Assembly: GCF_000156375.1 (NCBI RefSeq) | Contig: NZ_DS996351.1 | Span: 148,683 to 193,265 of the forward strand | DNA: 44,583 nt | Direction: 5' to 3' | Source of the DNA: Desulfovibrio piger ATCC 29098 | Lineage (GTDB): Bacteria; Desulfobacterota; Desulfovibrionia; Desulfovibrionales; Desulfovibrionaceae | In this document: positions 27,374 to 38,244 of the stretch, piece by piece | How positions within the stretch are numbered: the stretch's first letter is position 1 | How the letters are laid out: the number at the start of each line of letters is the position of its first letter | The notes under the pieces: generated by a model | Seen by the model: the letters and a program-made list of their open reading frames with translations, nothing else | Told to the model about the DNA's origin: nothing | The model's database searches: none | Translations under genes and position numbers: made by a program

Positions 27374-28360
27374 CTAGCGTCGGGCAGCGGCGAAGAGGGC
27401 CACAAGATCGGTGGCCAGCTTGTCCAGACTTTGCTCAGGCGTGCAGCGGCCGCTCTTGATGGCCAGCTCGGCATCCATGATCATGCCCAGACAGCGGGCC
27501 AGGGCGGCGGGGCCAAGACGGCGGGCCAGCTGCTGCTTGGCGTTGGCTTCGGAGGGATGGAAACGGACCTTCTCGCCCGCGCAGGCCTGCCAGAGCTGGC
27601 GGAACTCGCGGGCCAGCAGGGAGAGCAGGGGGAAGAGCAGGCCTTCCACGTCCTTGCGGCCCCGGGCCAGCTCTTTCCAGACGGCGGCCAGATTGCCGGC
27701 TTCCATGTGGCGGATGCAGGCGAAGATATTGCATTCCGGGGCCCAGGAACTGGTGGCCAGCATATCCGTGGTGACGGACCAGGGCATGGCCTGCCCGTCA
27801 TCCGCCGGTCGCAGGAGCAGGAGCTTTTCCAGTTCGTTCTCCACGGCCTGCGCATCGGGGGGCACGGAGGTACAGAACTGTTCGAAAGCGTCGGCCTCGA
27901 AGGGGATGCCCAGGGCCTGGGCGCGGTCGCGGACGTATTTCTTGATGCTGCGTTCGCTCAGGCCCTCACTGCGCCAGATCCAGCCCTGCTGGTCGGCAAA
28001 GCCCAGGCAGCGCAGCTTGGCGATGTGGGCCGGGATCTTGGGCTGGCCTTTTTCCCAGGCCACTTCCAGGCAGAAGAACGGCCAGCACTGTTCCGAAGGC
28101 CAGGCCAGGGCGGCGGAGATCTTTTTCCAGACCGCGGCGGGCCAGAGGTGGGCCTGCCGTACCACCAGCAGGCGCGGCGTGCCGAACAGACACTGGAGGG
28201 TGAGCTGCTCCCAGAAGCGCGGCGAAGGCTCCTCGTCCCCCCAGTGGACGTGGCGTTCCCAGCGGCTGCTGTCGCCCTGGGCGCTCACGAGGGTTTCCAG
28301 ACGGGCCTGCAAAAGGCGGCTGTCCGGGCAGACGAGAAAGGAAAAACCGGGTCTGGGCAT
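27374..28360 (-). CDS. holA: DNA polymerase III delta subunit
   Basis: From the ATG at 28360 (AGGA before it) the protein has 328 residues beginning MPRPGFSFLVCPDSRLLQARLETL. The pattern SFLVCPDS, then LFGTPRLLVVRQAHLW, then LGIPFEADAFEQFCTSVPPDAQAVENELEKLLLL matches HolA, as does the size. Delta opens the sliding clamp in the clamp loader. It is the last gene of the riboflavin/nusB/leuS operon. Conservation is low in this family, so context adds to the call. The lptE gene that often lies between leuS and holA is absent; the gap is only 120 bases. Confidence 0.82.
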   Translation of the reverse strand: MPRPGFSFLVCPDSRLLQARLETLVSAQGDSSRWERHVHWGDEEPSPRFWEQLTLQCLFGTPRLLVVRQAHLWPAAVWKKISAALAWPSEQCWPFFCLEVAWEKGQPKIPAHIAKLRCLGFADQQGWIWRSEGLSERSIKKYVRDRAQALGIPFEADAFEQFCTSVPPDAQAVENELEKLLLLRPADDGQAMPWSVTTDMLATSSWAPECNIFACIRHMEAGNLAAVWKELARGRKDVEGLLFPLLSLLAREFRQLWQACAGEKVRFHPSEANAKQQLARRLGPAALARCLGMIMDAELAIKSGRCTPEQSLDKLATDLVALFAAARR

Positions 28361-28480
28361 GGCACGTCCTGAGTTTTGGATGGAAAACGACGTTGCGGGG
28401 AAAAAAGGCGGACGGCATGTCCGGGCCTTCTTCCCCCGCAACGGTTCAGTTCGGTAGGGCGGAGCGGGGCTCCCTGCGGG

Positions 28481-30994
28481 CTAGTTGGCCACCACGTTGA
28501 CCAGCTTGCCGGGCACCACCACGACCTTGCGGATGGTCAGACCGCTGGTGTGACGCTGCACGGCGGCGTCGGCCAGGGCCACTTCTTCCATTTGGGCCTT
28601 GTCGGCACCGGCGGGCACGTCGATGGTACCGCGCAGCTTGCCGTTGACCTGCAGGGCGATGGTGACGGTGTCCTGCACCAGGGCGCTTTCCTCGCACACG
28701 GGCCAGGCTTCTTCCTGCAGGGAAGAGGTATGACCCATGCGCTGCCACAGTTCCTCGCACAGGTGCGGGGTAATGGGCGAGAGCAGGGTCAGCACCGTGG
28801 CCATGGCCGAAGAGAAGACGCGGTTCTCGGCGTCGCTCTTGCCCAGCTTTTCGCGGGACAGGTACATGGCGTTGACCAGTTCCATGACCGCGGAGATGGC
28901 GGTGTTGAACTGGAAGCGGTTGCCCATGTCTTCGGTGACCTTCTTGACCGTCAGATGCTCGCGGCGGCGCAGGTCGCGGGCTTCGGGCGTGGTCACGTCG
29001 TCGGCACCGGCGCCGCAGGCCTTGACGGCGGACAGGCGCTCGGCCTCGTCCATGAACAGGCGCCAGACGCGGTGCAGGAAGCGCGAGGAACCTTCGATGC
29101 CGCTGTCGGACCAGTCGAAGTCACGCTCCGGCGGCGCGGCGAAGAGGCAGAACAGACGCACGGTGTCCGCGCCGTACTTGGCGATCATGGCCGTGGGGTC
29201 CACCACGTTGCCCTTGGACTTGGACATCTTGCTGCCGTCCTTGAGCACCATGCCCTGGGTGAGCAGGTTGGTGAAGGGCTCGTCCAGGCCTTCGGGGTAG
29301 AAGCCCAGGTCGCGCAGGACCTTGGTGAAGAAGCGGGCGTAGAGCAGGTGCAGGATGGCGTGTTCCACACCGCCGATGTACTGGTCCACGGGCAGCCAGT
29401 ACTTGAGGGCGTCCATATCGAAGGCGCTCTCGGTGTTGCGGGCGCCGGTGTAGCGGGCGAAGTACCAGGAGGACTCCACGAAGGTGTCCAGGGTATCGGT
29501 CTCGCGACGGGCCTCGCCACCGCAGACGGGGCAGGTGCAGCGCACGAAGGAGTCGGTCTCGGGCAGGGGAGAGCGGCCGTCTTCGCGCACATGGGCATCC
29601 AGGGGCAGCAGCACGGGCAGGTTCTCTTCCTTCTCGGGCACCACGCCGCACTTGTCGCAGTAGATGACCGGGATGGGGGCGCCCCAGTAACGCTGGCGCG
29701 AGATGTTCCAGTCACGCAGGCGGAACTGCGTGGTGGCCTTGCCCTTGCCTTCCTTTTCCAGGCGTTCGGCCACGGCCTTTTTGCCGTCGGTGTTGGGCAT
29801 GCCGTCGAAGTCGCCGGAATTGACCATCACGCCTTCGGTGGTGAAGGCGGCTTCCATGGTGGCGGGGTCGAGGACCTCGCCTTCGGGGCTGATGACCACC
29901 TTGACGGGCAGGCCGTACTTGCGGGCGAATTCGAAGTCACGCTGGTCGTGGGCGGGCACGCCCATGACGGCGCCGGTACCATAGTCGGCCAGGACGAAGT
30001 TGCCCAGCCACACGGGCACCTGCTGGCCGGTGAAGGGATGGATCACATAGGCGCCGGTGAAGATGCCTTCTTTTTCCAGATTGTCGGACTGGCGCTCCAG
30101 ACGGTCCATGTTGCGGATGCGGGTCACGAAGGCGCGCACTTCGTCGGCCTTTTCGTAGCCTTCGATGAGCTTTTCCACCAGCGGATGTTCGGGGGCCAAG
30201 GTCAGGAAGGTCACGCCGAACACGGTGTCGGGACGGGTGGTGAAGACTTCCAGATGGTCGACACCGTCCAGGGGAGCGGGCAGGCCGAAGCGCACGGCCG
30301 CTCCGGTGGACTTGCCGATCCAGTTGCGCTGCATGGAGAGCACGCGGTCGGGCCAGCCGCCTTCCAGCTTCTGCAGGTCCTGCAGCAGTTCGTCACCGTA
30401 GGCGGTGATGCGCAGGAACCACTGGGTCAGGTCCTTCTGTTCCACATGGCTGTCGCAACGCCAGCACAGGCCGTCGATGACCTGTTCGTTGGCCAGCACG
30501 GTGTGGCAGGAGGGGCACCAGTTCTGGGGCGCCTTTTTGCGGTAGACCAGGCCCTTTTCCAGCAGGCGCAGGAAGAAGCTCTGCTCCCAGCGGTAGTACT
30601 CGGGGCGGCAGGTGGCCACTTCGCGGGACCAGTCATAGGAATAGCCCAGACGGCGCAGCTGCGCGCGCATGTTGTCTATGTTGGCATAGGTCCATTTGGC
30701 CGGATGGGTGTTGTGCTTGATGGCGGCATTTTCCGCGGGCAGGCCGAAGGCGTCCCAGCCCATGGGATGCAGCACGTTGAAGCCCTGCATGCGCTTGCAG
30801 CGGGCCACCACGTCACCGATGGAATAGTTGCGGACATGGCCCATGTGGATGTTGCCCGAGGGGTAGGGGAACATCTCCAGCACATAATACTTGGGTTTGT
30901 CGCTGTGATGGTCGCAGGCAAAGGCATCCTGCTGCTGCCAGCGCTCCTGCCATTTCTGTTCGATGTCCTGCGGGGAATAACGATCTTGCGTCAT
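28481..30994 (-). CDS. leuS: Leucyl-tRNA synthetase
   Basis: The 837-residue class I synthetase has the HIGH-type motif [15 protein letters not shown] near residue 40, the inserted editing domain ([22 protein letters not shown]), zinc-type cysteine pairs (CPSC and CWRC; CPVC) and the KMSKS motif in [15 protein letters not shown]. It charges tRNA-Leu and hydrolyses mischarged products. It starts 15 bases after nusB. The ribosome site is weak, suggesting coupled translation. Confidence 0.97.
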   Translation of the reverse strand: MTQDRYSPQDIEQKWQERWQQQDAFACDHHSDKPKYYVLEMFPYPSGNIHMGHVRNYSIGDVVARCKRMQGFNVLHPMGWDAFGLPAENAAIKHNTHPAKWTYANIDNMRAQLRRLGYSYDWSREVATCRPEYYRWEQSFFLRLLEKGLVYRKKAPQNWCPSCHTVLANEQVIDGLCWRCDSHVEQKDLTQWFLRITAYGDELLQDLQKLEGGWPDRVLSMQRNWIGKSTGAAVRFGLPAPLDGVDHLEVFTTRPDTVFGVTFLTLAPEHPLVEKLIEGYEKADEVRAFVTRIRNMDRLERQSDNLEKEGIFTGAYVIHPFTGQQVPVWLGNFVLADYGTGAVMGVPAHDQRDFEFARKYGLPVKVVISPEGEVLDPATMEAAFTTEGVMVNSGDFDGMPNTDGKKAVAERLEKEGKGKATTQFRLRDWNISRQRYWGAPIPVIYCDKCGVVPEKEENLPVLLPLDAHVREDGRSPLPETDSFVRCTCPVCGGEARRETDTLDTFVESSWYFARYTGARNTESAFDMDALKYWLPVDQYIGGVEHAILHLLYARFFTKVLRDLGFYPEGLDEPFTNLLTQGMVLKDGSKMSKSKGNVVDPTAMIAKYGADTVRLFCLFAAPPERDFDWSDSGIEGSSRFLHRVWRLFMDEAERLSAVKACGAGADDVTTPEARDLRRREHLTVKKVTEDMGNRFQFNTAISAVMELVNAMYLSREKLGKSDAENRVFSSAMATVLTLLSPITPHLCEELWQRMGHTSSLQEEAWPVCEESALVQDTVTIALQVNGKLRGTIDVPAGADKAQMEEVALADAAVQRHTSGLTIRKVVVVPGKLVNVVAN

Positions 30995-31009
30995 GACACT
31001 TGTCTGCTT

Positions 31010-31483
31010 TTAGTTGGTGGAATCCTCTCCGGCGGAGAGGGAACCCTTTTCCAGAGCCTTGGCGGCGGCGTCCAGAATACCGTTGACAAAACTGGTGGCG
31101 TTGTCTTCGCCGAACTGGCGGGTCAGCTCCAGGGCCTCGTTGATGGCGACCTTGGCGGGGACGTCCTGGCGGTACAGCAGTTCGTACATGGCCAGGCGCA
31201 GCAGGGTCAGCTCCACGCGACCCATGCGGTCCACGCGCCAGTTGCGCGAGAATCGGCTGATGGTCTTGTCCAGTTCGTCGCGTCTGCTCCACACTCCCTG
31301 CACCAGATCCCAGGAAAAACCGGAAGGCAGCTCGCCTTCTTCGCTCTCCTGATGGTCGGGGGACTGCAGGAAGGCGCGGCGCACGTCTTCCAGCGAGGTG
31401 GCGTCAGCGAAGGACAGCCCGTACAGAACCTGAAAAGCCTGGGCGCGTTCGCCCCGGCGGCTGGCGGATTTACCCTTGCTCAT
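31010..31483 (-). CDS. nusB: Transcription antitermination factor NusB
   Basis: The 157-residue helical protein has RGERAQAFQVLYGLSF at the start and VDRMGRVELTLLRLAMYELLYRQDVPAKVAINEALELTRQFGEDNATSFVNGILDAAAK at the end, the NusB core. It joins NusE (S10) on boxA RNA to sustain transcription of rRNA. It lies three bases after ribH; this pairing is common in bacteria. Confidence 0.96.
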   Translation of the reverse strand: MSKGKSASRRGERAQAFQVLYGLSFADATSLEDVRRAFLQSPDHQESEEGELPSGFSWDLVQGVWSRRDELDKTISRFSRNWRVDRMGRVELTLLRLAMYELLYRQDVPAKVAINEALELTRQFGEDNATSFVNGILDAAAKALEKGSLSAGEDSTN

Positions 31484-31486
31484 GGA

Positions 31487-31957
31487 TTACAGCTGCTCCA
31501 GCACGCGGATGGTTTCCAGCATGGCGGCGGCAGCTTCCACGCCCTTGTTGCCGCCCTTGGAACCGGCGCGTTCGATGGCCTGCTCGATGCTGTCGCAGGT
31601 CAGCAGGCCGAAGCCGATGGGGGTCTTGTACTGCAGCATCACCTGGGCGATGCCCTTGCTGGCTTCGTTGCACACGTAGTCGAAGTGGGGGGTGGCGCCG
31701 CGGATCACGGCGCCCAGGGCCACGATGCCGTCATACTTGCCGCTGGCGGCCAGCTTCTGGCAGACCAGGGGCATCTCGAAAGCACCGGGGATGCGCACGA
31801 TGGTGATGTTCTTGGCATCGAGGCCGTGGCGTTCCAGGTAGTCCAGGGCGCCGCCGGTCAGGCGGTCCACGATGAAGTCGTTGAAACGGGTGGCCAGGAT
31901 GGCGATCTTGAGGCCTTTGGCATCAAGCATGCCGCTGATGGTAGTGGGATTGCTCAT
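31487..31957 (-). CDS. ribH: 6,7-dimethyl-8-ribityllumazine synthase
   Basis: The 156-residue protein has [28 protein letters not shown], the [15 protein letters not shown] substrate loop and [22 protein letters not shown] with the catalytic histidine region. It condenses the RibA/RibB-derived four-carbon unit with the pyrimidine from RibD to form lumazine. It usually forms icosahedral shells. Spaced nine bases from ribE. Confidence 0.97.
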   Translation of the reverse strand: MSNPTTISGMLDAKGLKIAILATRFNDFIVDRLTGGALDYLERHGLDAKNITIVRIPGAFEMPLVCQKLAASGKYDGIVALGAVIRGATPHFDYVCNEASKGIAQVMLQYKTPIGFGLLTCDSIEQAIERAGSKGGNKGVEAAAAMLETIRVLEQL

Positions 31958-31966
31958 GGTCTGCTC

Positions 31967-32629
31967 CTAAAGAAAACCGTTTTGCAGTAAAAATTCCTTG
32001 TTGATGCCGCTGCTCTTCTGCGGCGCGGCGGGCCCGTCGGCCTGGCACTGCATGATGCGGCGCACGTATTTGCCGATGAGGTCCGTCTCCATGTTCACGC
32101 GGCTGCCCGGGCGCCAGTGCAGCATGGTGGTGCGTTTCTGGGTGTCCGGGATGACGTTGACGGTCAGGAAATCCTTGCCGCAGGCATTGATGGTCAGGCT
32201 GATGCCGTCCAGCGTGACGGAGCCCTTTTCGATGACTTCCGCCGCGAAGGCCGGCGGGAAGGCCAGCGTGCAGCGCAGGGAGGAACCGGCCTGTTCCACG
32301 GAACGCACCGTGGCCACGCAGTCCACATGGCCGCTGACCAGGTGCCCGCCCAGGCGGTCGCCCAGGGCCAGGGCCCGTTCCAGGTTGACCAGATCGCCCT
32401 TGCGCAGGTCGCCCAGGGTGGTGCGGGAAAGGCTCTCGCCCGAAGCATAGACGGTGAAGGTGGAACCGCTGTGCCGTTCCACGGACAGGCAGGCGCCGTT
32501 ATGGGCGATGGACTCCCCGTCCACGATATTTTCCAGAGGGAAGAGGGGGCGCACTTCCATGCGGCACTCCTGGCCGCTGCGGCGCAGGCCCACGATCTCG
32601 CCCTGTCCCTGGATGATGCCGGTAAACAT
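31967..32629 (-). CDS. ribE: Riboflavin synthase, alpha chain
   Basis: The 220-residue protein starts MFTGIIQGQGEI and shows the internal duplication of riboflavin synthase, with two barrels: SIAHNGACLSVERH in the first and SVTLDGISLTINACG in the second. It converts two lumazines to riboflavin and a pyrimidine. GGAG-like sequence precedes the ATG. No ribBA gene follows, although many bacteria keep it in this cluster. Confidence 0.96.
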   Translation of the reverse strand: MFTGIIQGQGEIVGLRRSGQECRMEVRPLFPLENIVDGESIAHNGACLSVERHSGSTFTVYASGESLSRTTLGDLRKGDLVNLERALALGDRLGGHLVSGHVDCVATVRSVEQAGSSLRCTLAFPPAFAAEVIEKGSVTLDGISLTINACGKDFLTVNVIPDTQKRTTMLHWRPGSRVNMETDLIGKYVRRIMQCQADGPAAPQKSSGINKEFLLQNGFL

Positions 32630-32632
32630 GGT

Positions 32633-33775
32633 CTACTCCTGAGGAATGGCCGGACGCAGCTGCAGGTGGACGTCGCCGTCGCACAGGGTCGTGCGGCAGA
32701 CGCGCAGGTCCAGGGCCTCGGCCATGGTGAGGGGGCTGCGGCCGTCGAACAGGGGCGCGGCCTCGTTGTCGCCCAGGATGCGCGGCGCCAGATGCAGCAG
32801 AAATTCGTCGGCAAAGCCCGCTTCCAGCAGGGAAAGGGCCAGATGCCCGCCGCCTTCGCAAAGCACGTAGGGGCAGTGCAGTTCCTCGTACAGCATGTGG
32901 AACATGGCCGGGAAGTCCGGGCAGCCGCGCTGTCCGGGGCCCAGGGCCAGCACGCGCACGCCCATCTGGCGCAGGGCGTGGGCCGCCGTGGAAGCCGCCG
33001 CCGCAGGCGAGCAAAGGAAGACCGCCTGATGGGGACGCTCCTTGAGCAGGTGGATGTCGCCCGCAGGATTGGGCAGACGCGAGGTCAGCACGCAGGCCAG
33101 CGGCTGCTGTTCCACCGTCTCGCCGGGGATGCGGGCCGTAAGGCAGGGATTGTCGGCCCGGAAGGTGCCGCCGCCCACCAGCACGGCGCCCCCGGCACGG
33201 CCGATGCCGGCACGCAGGCGATGCACCAGGGCGCGGGAACCTTCGCTGCTGACCCAGCGGGAGTGGCCGGTGCGGGTGGCGATGCGTCCGTCCATGGTGG
33301 CGGCCATCTTGAGGATCACATAGGGGCGGCCCTGCTGCCAGGCCAGGAAATCGGCCACCTGGTCGCGGCATTCCTGCTCGCAGACCGGGCCGATGACTTC
33401 CACACCGGCGGCACGCAGGCGTTCGGCGCCGCCGGCCGCCTTGGGGGTGGGGTCGTACAGGCCGATGACCACGCGCTTGATGCCCGCGGCCAGCACGGCT
33501 TCGCTGCAGGGCGGGGTCTTGCCGTAATGGTTGCAGGGCTCCAGCGTGACCACCAGGGTGCACTGGGCGGGATCGATGCCCTGACGCTGCGCGTCGCGCA
33601 GGCACTCCACCTCGGCATGGGGCTGCCCGGCGGCATGATGCCAGCCGCGCGCCACCACCTGACCGTCGCGCACCAGCACGGCGCCCACGGTGGGGTTGGG
33701 GCAGGCGCTCCAGCGGCCGTTCTCGGCCAGGGTCAGGGCCTCACGCATGAAGGGGGCAAAAATGTTCTCAGACAT
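32633..33775 (-). CDS. ribD: Bifunctional riboflavin deaminase/reductase RibD
   Basis: The 380-residue protein has an N-terminal deaminase with the zinc site HAE at 53-55 and PC...C at 80-90 ([11 protein letters not shown]), and a C-terminal reductase starting at about 150 ([28 protein letters not shown], then [13 protein letters not shown]). It carries out the second and third steps of pyrimidine processing in riboflavin synthesis. It overlaps the dCMP deaminase gene by eight bases. Both domains appear complete. Confidence 0.96.
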   Translation of the reverse strand: MSENIFAPFMREALTLAENGRWSACPNPTVGAVLVRDGQVVARGWHHAAGQPHAEVECLRDAQRQGIDPAQCTLVVTLEPCNHYGKTPPCSEAVLAAGIKRVVIGLYDPTPKAAGGAERLRAAGVEVIGPVCEQECRDQVADFLAWQQGRPYVILKMAATMDGRIATRTGHSRWVSSEGSRALVHRLRAGIGRAGGAVLVGGGTFRADNPCLTARIPGETVEQQPLACVLTSRLPNPAGDIHLLKERPHQAVFLCSPAAAASTAAHALRQMGVRVLALGPGQRGCPDFPAMFHMLYEELHCPYVLCEGGGHLALSLLEAGFADEFLLHLAPRILGDNEAAPLFDGRSPLTMAEALDLRVCRTTLCDGDVHLQLRPAIPQE

Positions 33776-34247
33776 GCTGCGGTCCTTTGAGCATGTCGGG
33801 CGAGAAGGGGATCTGCTCGAAGGTCACGCCGGCTTCGCTGAGCATGGCCAACCCCAGTTCGTCGGGATAATGCTCGCTGTACCAGATATGCTTGATGCCG
33901 CAATTGATGAGCATCTTGCTGCACATGGCGCAGGGGAAGGTGGTACAGTACAGTTCCGCCCCGGCGATGCTCACACCGTGCACGGCGGCCTGGATGATGA
34001 CGTTCTGTTCGGCGTGCAGGCCGCGGCAGATCTCGTGGCGCTGCCCGGAAGGGATGCCCATCTGTTCGCGCAGGCACCCCGTCTCCAGACAGTGGCGCAC
34101 ACCGGAGGGCGCACCGTTGTAGCCGGTGGCCAGGATGTGTCTGTCCTTGACGGCGATGGCGCCCACCTTGCGGCGCAGGCAGGTGGAACGCTCGCGCACC
34201 AGATAGGTGATGCTCATGAAGTAATCGGGCCAGGGCATTCGTTGCAT
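33768..34247 (-). CDS. Deoxycytidylate (dCMP) deaminase family protein
   Basis: From the ATG at 34247 the protein has 159 residues ([17 protein letters not shown]). The zinc site is HAE at 78-80 and PCAMC at 105-109; CLETGC and GYNGAPSG are typical of ComEB/dCMP deaminases. It converts dCMP to dUMP for dTMP synthesis. It is the first gene of the seven-gene riboflavin/nusB/leuS/holA operon and overlaps ribD. A longer frame upstream enters the promoter, so it was rejected. Confidence 0.9.
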   Translation of the reverse strand: MQRMPWPDYFMSITYLVRERSTCLRRKVGAIAVKDRHILATGYNGAPSGVRHCLETGCLREQMGIPSGQRHEICRGLHAEQNVIIQAAVHGVSIAGAELYCTTFPCAMCSKMLINCGIKHIWYSEHYPDELGLAMLSEAGVTFEQIPFSPDMLKGPQHV

Positions 34248-34275
34248 GACAGTACTCGCAATAAAAAGTTGGACT

Positions 34276-34304
34276 ACCTTACACGCAGCCGGGGCAAAAG
34301 CCAA
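34276..34304 (-). promoter_or_regulatory. Candidate promoter of the dCMP deaminase-riboflavin operon
   Basis: On the minus strand TTGGCT (34304-34299) and TAAGGT (34281-34276) are 17 bases apart, with the start codon about 29 bases downstream. No FMN riboswitch is visible in the short leader. Confidence 0.45.
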
Positions 34305-34330
34305 GCCCGCCGGTGGCAGGGACCACGGAC

Positions 34331-34358
34331 GGAAAAGGCCGCCAGAGGCGGCCTTTCC
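34331..34358 (-). terminator. Second hairpin terminator between glyA and the riboflavin operon
   Basis: AGGCCGCC and GGCGGCCT pair around AGA, with A/T flanks extending the stem (one bulge). It is symmetric and could stop transcription in either direction. Confidence 0.6.
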
Positions 34359-34432
34359 AAAAGGGGGCTTTTCCTGAGGTGTCCGTCATGCGGCAGCGAC
34401 CGGCAGGTCGGGGCCGCCGGCGGGCGCGGCGG

Positions 34433-34486
34433 AAAAAAAGAGGGAGGGCCCGCCGCCCCGCAGGGGACAGCGGCGCCCTCCCTCCC
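34433..34486 (-). terminator. Terminator of glyA / end of the fatty-acid operon
   Basis: On the minus strand GGGAGGGCGCCGC pairs with GCGGCGGGCCCTCCC (small bulge) and runs into CTTTTTTT. It lies just after the glyA stop codon. Confidence 0.75.
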
Positions 34487-34498
34487 TGTCGTGCATGG

Positions 34499-35737
<1,239 letters not shown>

Positions 35738-35758
35738 TCTACCGCTCTCCCTTTGAGG

Positions 35759-37006
35759 CTAGTCGTTCCACTTCTTCAGGATCAGGCTGGCATTGGTGCC
35801 GCCGAAACCGAAGGAATTGCACATGGCGTATTCACAGGGGATATGGGCGGAACCGCCGGCCATGTAATCCAGATCGCAGTTGGGATCGGGATTTTCCAGA
35901 TTGATGGTACCGGGCAGCCAGCCGGTATGCAGGGCCATGGCGGTGAACACGCTCTCCACACCGCCCGCGGCACCCAGCAGGTGGCCGGTCATGGACTTGG
36001 TGGCAGAGATCTTGATCTTGGAAGCGTGCTCGCCGAACACCAGCTTGATGCCCTTGGTCTCGGTCTTGTCGTTGAGCTGGGTGGAGGTGGCGTGGGCATT
36101 GATGTGCCCGATGGCCTCGGGGGCCAGACCGGCGTCACGCAGGGCGTTCTGCATGGCGCGGGCCATGCCTTCGCCGGAATCGGCGGGAGCGGTCATATGG
36201 AAAGCGTCGTCGGAGGCGCCGTAGCCCACCACTTCGGCGTAGATCTTGGCGCCGCGGGCCTTGGCGTGTTCCAGTTCTTCCAGCTGCAGCAGACCGGCAC
36301 CTTCACCGATGACGAAGCCGTCGCGGGCGCCGTCGAAGGGACGGGAAGCCTTGGCGGGATCGTCGTTGTAGTGGGAAGAAAGGGCCTTCAGGGCCGTGAA
36401 GCCGGCCACGCCCAGAGGCGTCACGGTGGCTTCCACACCGCCGGTGATGGCCGTGCTGATGCGGCCCAGCAGGATCTCGCTGAAGGCGGTGCCGATACCG
36501 TGGATGGCGGAGGCACAGGCGGTGGTGGTCACGATGTTGGGGCCTTTGGCGCCGGTGAAGATGGCGATCTGGCCGGGACCCATGTTGGAGATGAGCATGG
36601 GGATCAGGAAGGGAGAGACCTTGCCGGGACCACCCTGCAGCAGCTTGGCATGATAGGTCTCGATGGTCTTCAGACCTCCCAGGCCGATGCCCAGGATGAC
36701 GCCCACGTCGTAGGCGTTGTCGTCATTGATGACCAGGCCGGAGTCTTTGAGGAGCTGCTGGGCGGCCACCACGGCGAACTGGGTGAAGCGGTCCATGCGG
36801 CGGGCCTGTTTGGCCGGGATGAAATCTTCGGCAACGAAGTTTTTCACTTCGCCGGCAACGCGCGAGTCATAGTCGGTGGCATCGAAAAGGGTGATGGGGC
36901 CGATACCGGATTCGCCGGCAAGCAGGCGCTTCCAGGTGGTTTCAAGGTCATTGCCCAGAGGGGTGATGGCGGAAAGACCAGTGATGACAACGCGCGGACG
37001 ACTCAT
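35759..37006 (-). CDS. fabF: 3-oxoacyl-ACP synthase II (KAS II)
   Basis: The 415-residue protein starts MSRPRVVITGLSAITPLGND after AAGGAG. The catalytic triad is visible: cysteine in TTACASAIHG, histidine in NAHATSTQLND and histidine in KSMTGHLLGAAGG. It elongates acyl-ACP chains by condensation with malonyl-ACP. An in-frame start 81 bases earlier lies in the intergenic hairpin and is not used. It follows acpP across a terminator-like hairpin. Confidence 0.96.
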   Translation of the reverse strand: MSRPRVVITGLSAITPLGNDLETTWKRLLAGESGIGPITLFDATDYDSRVAGEVKNFVAEDFIPAKQARRMDRFTQFAVVAAQQLLKDSGLVINDDNAYDVGVILGIGLGGLKTIETYHAKLLQGGPGKVSPFLIPMLISNMGPGQIAIFTGAKGPNIVTTTACASAIHGIGTAFSEILLGRISTAITGGVEATVTPLGVAGFTALKALSSHYNDDPAKASRPFDGARDGFVIGEGAGLLQLEELEHAKARGAKIYAEVVGYGASDDAFHMTAPADSGEGMARAMQNALRDAGLAPEAIGHINAHATSTQLNDKTETKGIKLVFGEHASKIKISATKSMTGHLLGAAGGVESVFTAMALHTGWLPGTINLENPDPNCDLDYMAGGSAHIPCEYAMCNSFGFGGTNASLILKKWND

Positions 37007-37070
37007 GGATACTCCTTGGACAGGCGGGGTCTTGTGCCTGGAAAAAATCTCGTGTTGAGGCCGGAAGGGG

Positions 37071-37099
37071 AAAAACGCACCGGGCAAGCCCGGTGCGTT
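37071..37099 (-). terminator. Internal terminator-like hairpin between acpP and fabF
   Basis: AACGCACCGGGC and GCCCGGTGCGTT form a perfect 12-base-pair stem with a two-base gap and, on the minus strand, run into TTTTT-type sequence. Sitting inside an operon, it probably lets acpP be made in excess over fabF and glyA. Confidence 0.7.
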
Positions 37100-37127
37100 C
37101 CAATTTTTCCGGCAGACAGGGAAAAAC

Positions 37128-37364
37128 TTAGCCCTGCTTGCTTTCGATGTAGCTGATGGCGTCCTGCACCTTCAGGATCTTCTGGGCGTCGTCATCGGCG
37201 ATCTCGATGTCGAATTCTTCTTCCATGGCCATGATCAGTTCGGTCAGGTCCAGGGAGTCAGCGCCCAGGTCTTCCACGAAGGAAGCTTCGGGCTTCACTT
37301 CTTCAGCGCTCACACCCAGCTGGTCCACGATGATTTTGGTCACTTTGGCTGCAACTTCAGACAT
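37128..37364 (-). CDS. acpP: Acyl carrier protein
   Basis: The 78-residue acidic protein has the phosphopantetheine site DSL in [19 protein letters not shown], with Ser37 or so as the attachment residue. It carries growing fatty acids. A strong GGAGGATAACC ribosome site precedes the ATG. It lies between fabG and fabF, the usual order. Confidence 0.98.
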   Translation of the reverse strand: MSEVAAKVTKIIVDQLGVSAEEVKPEASFVEDLGADSLDLTELIMAMEEEFDIEIADDDAQKILKVQDAISYIESKQG

Positions 37365-37429
37365 GGTTATCCTCCAACTCGCTTTGTGTTTTCCGGTAGC
37401 GGGAGCGGCAGCGTGCGCGGCCGCAGTTT

Positions 37430-38182
37430 TTAGCAGTACATGCCGCCGTTGACGGCCAGCACCTGGCCGGTGATGTAGGCAGCCTTGTCCGAAGCCAGGA
37501 AGGCCACGGCATCGGCGATCTCCTGGGCGGTGCCCATGCGCTTCAGCGGGATGGCGGCTTCGTAAGAGGCTCGCACATCGTCGCTCAGGGCGGCGGTCAT
37601 GTCGGTTTCGATAAATCCGGGGGCCACGGCATTGACCGTGATCTGGCGCGCGGCCAGCTCCTTGGCGCAGGACTTGGTCAGACCCAGCAGGCCGGCCTTG
37701 GCGGCGCTGTAGTTGGCCTGGCCGGCGTTGCCCATCTGGCCCACGACGGAAGAGATGTTCACGATGCGGCCGTGACGGGCCTTGGTCATGATCTTGGCGG
37801 CTTCGCGGGTGCAGATGAAGGCACCGCGCAGGTTGATGGTGATGACGCGGTCGAAATCGTCATCCTTCATGCGGACCAGGAAGCCGTCCTTGGTGATGCC
37901 GGCATTGTTGACCAGCACGGCCAGATTGACCTTGCCCTTGATATGTTCGGCAAAAAAGGCAGCCACGGCCTCGCCGTCGCCCACATTGAGGGGCAGGGCC
38001 AGGGCACGACCGCCGGCAGCCTCGATCTCCGCCACGGTCTTGTCGGCTTCTTCGGGACGGCTCACATAGGTGAGGATGACCTGATAGCCGTCACGGGCCA
38101 GGGTCAGGGCAACGGCGCGACCGATGCCGCGGGAACCGCCGGTAACCAACGCGGTAGGAGTGGTGGAATCAAGATTGCTCAT
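37430..38182 (-). CDS. fabG: 3-oxoacyl-ACP reductase
   Basis: The 250-residue short-chain dehydrogenase has the NADP site [12 protein letters not shown] near residue 14, LVNNAGIT, the catalytic Ser in [24 protein letters not shown] with Tyr and Lys, and [10 protein letters not shown]. It reduces 3-oxoacyl-ACP in each elongation cycle. A good promoter lies just upstream (38204-38232), so fabG-acpP-fabF-glyA can be transcribed separately from plsX-fabH. Confidence 0.96.
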   Translation of the reverse strand: MSNLDSTTPTALVTGGSRGIGRAVALTLARDGYQVILTYVSRPEEADKTVAEIEAAGGRALALPLNVGDGEAVAAFFAEHIKGKVNLAVLVNNAGITKDGFLVRMKDDDFDRVITINLRGAFICTREAAKIMTKARHGRIVNISSVVGQMGNAGQANYSAAKAGLLGLTKSCAKELAARQITVNAVAPGFIETDMTAALSDDVRASYEAAIPLKRMGTAQEIADAVAFLASDKAAYITGQVLAVNGGMYC

Positions 38183-38203
38183 GATGCTGCCTCAATGGAT
38201 TTT

Positions 38204-38232
38204 ATGATATAGCAGAAAAGGGCCGAGTTCAA
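38204..38232 (-). promoter_or_regulatory. Internal promoter upstream of fabG
   Basis: On the minus strand TTGAAC (38232-38227) and TATCAT (38209-38204; five of six consensus bases) are exactly 17 bases apart. The predicted leader before fabG is about 14 bases. Confidence 0.55.
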
Positions 38233-38244
38233 CGTCGCGGCGGC

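Noticed and set aside
28376-31990. A 1204-codon open frame on the plus strand
   Set aside because: It runs antisense to leuS, nusB and ribH, and its histidine/glycine/valine-rich composition is that of a complement of GC-rich genes.
34248-34330. FMN riboswitch upstream of the riboflavin operon
   Set aside because: The leader is too short and lacks the conserved RFN sequence blocks.
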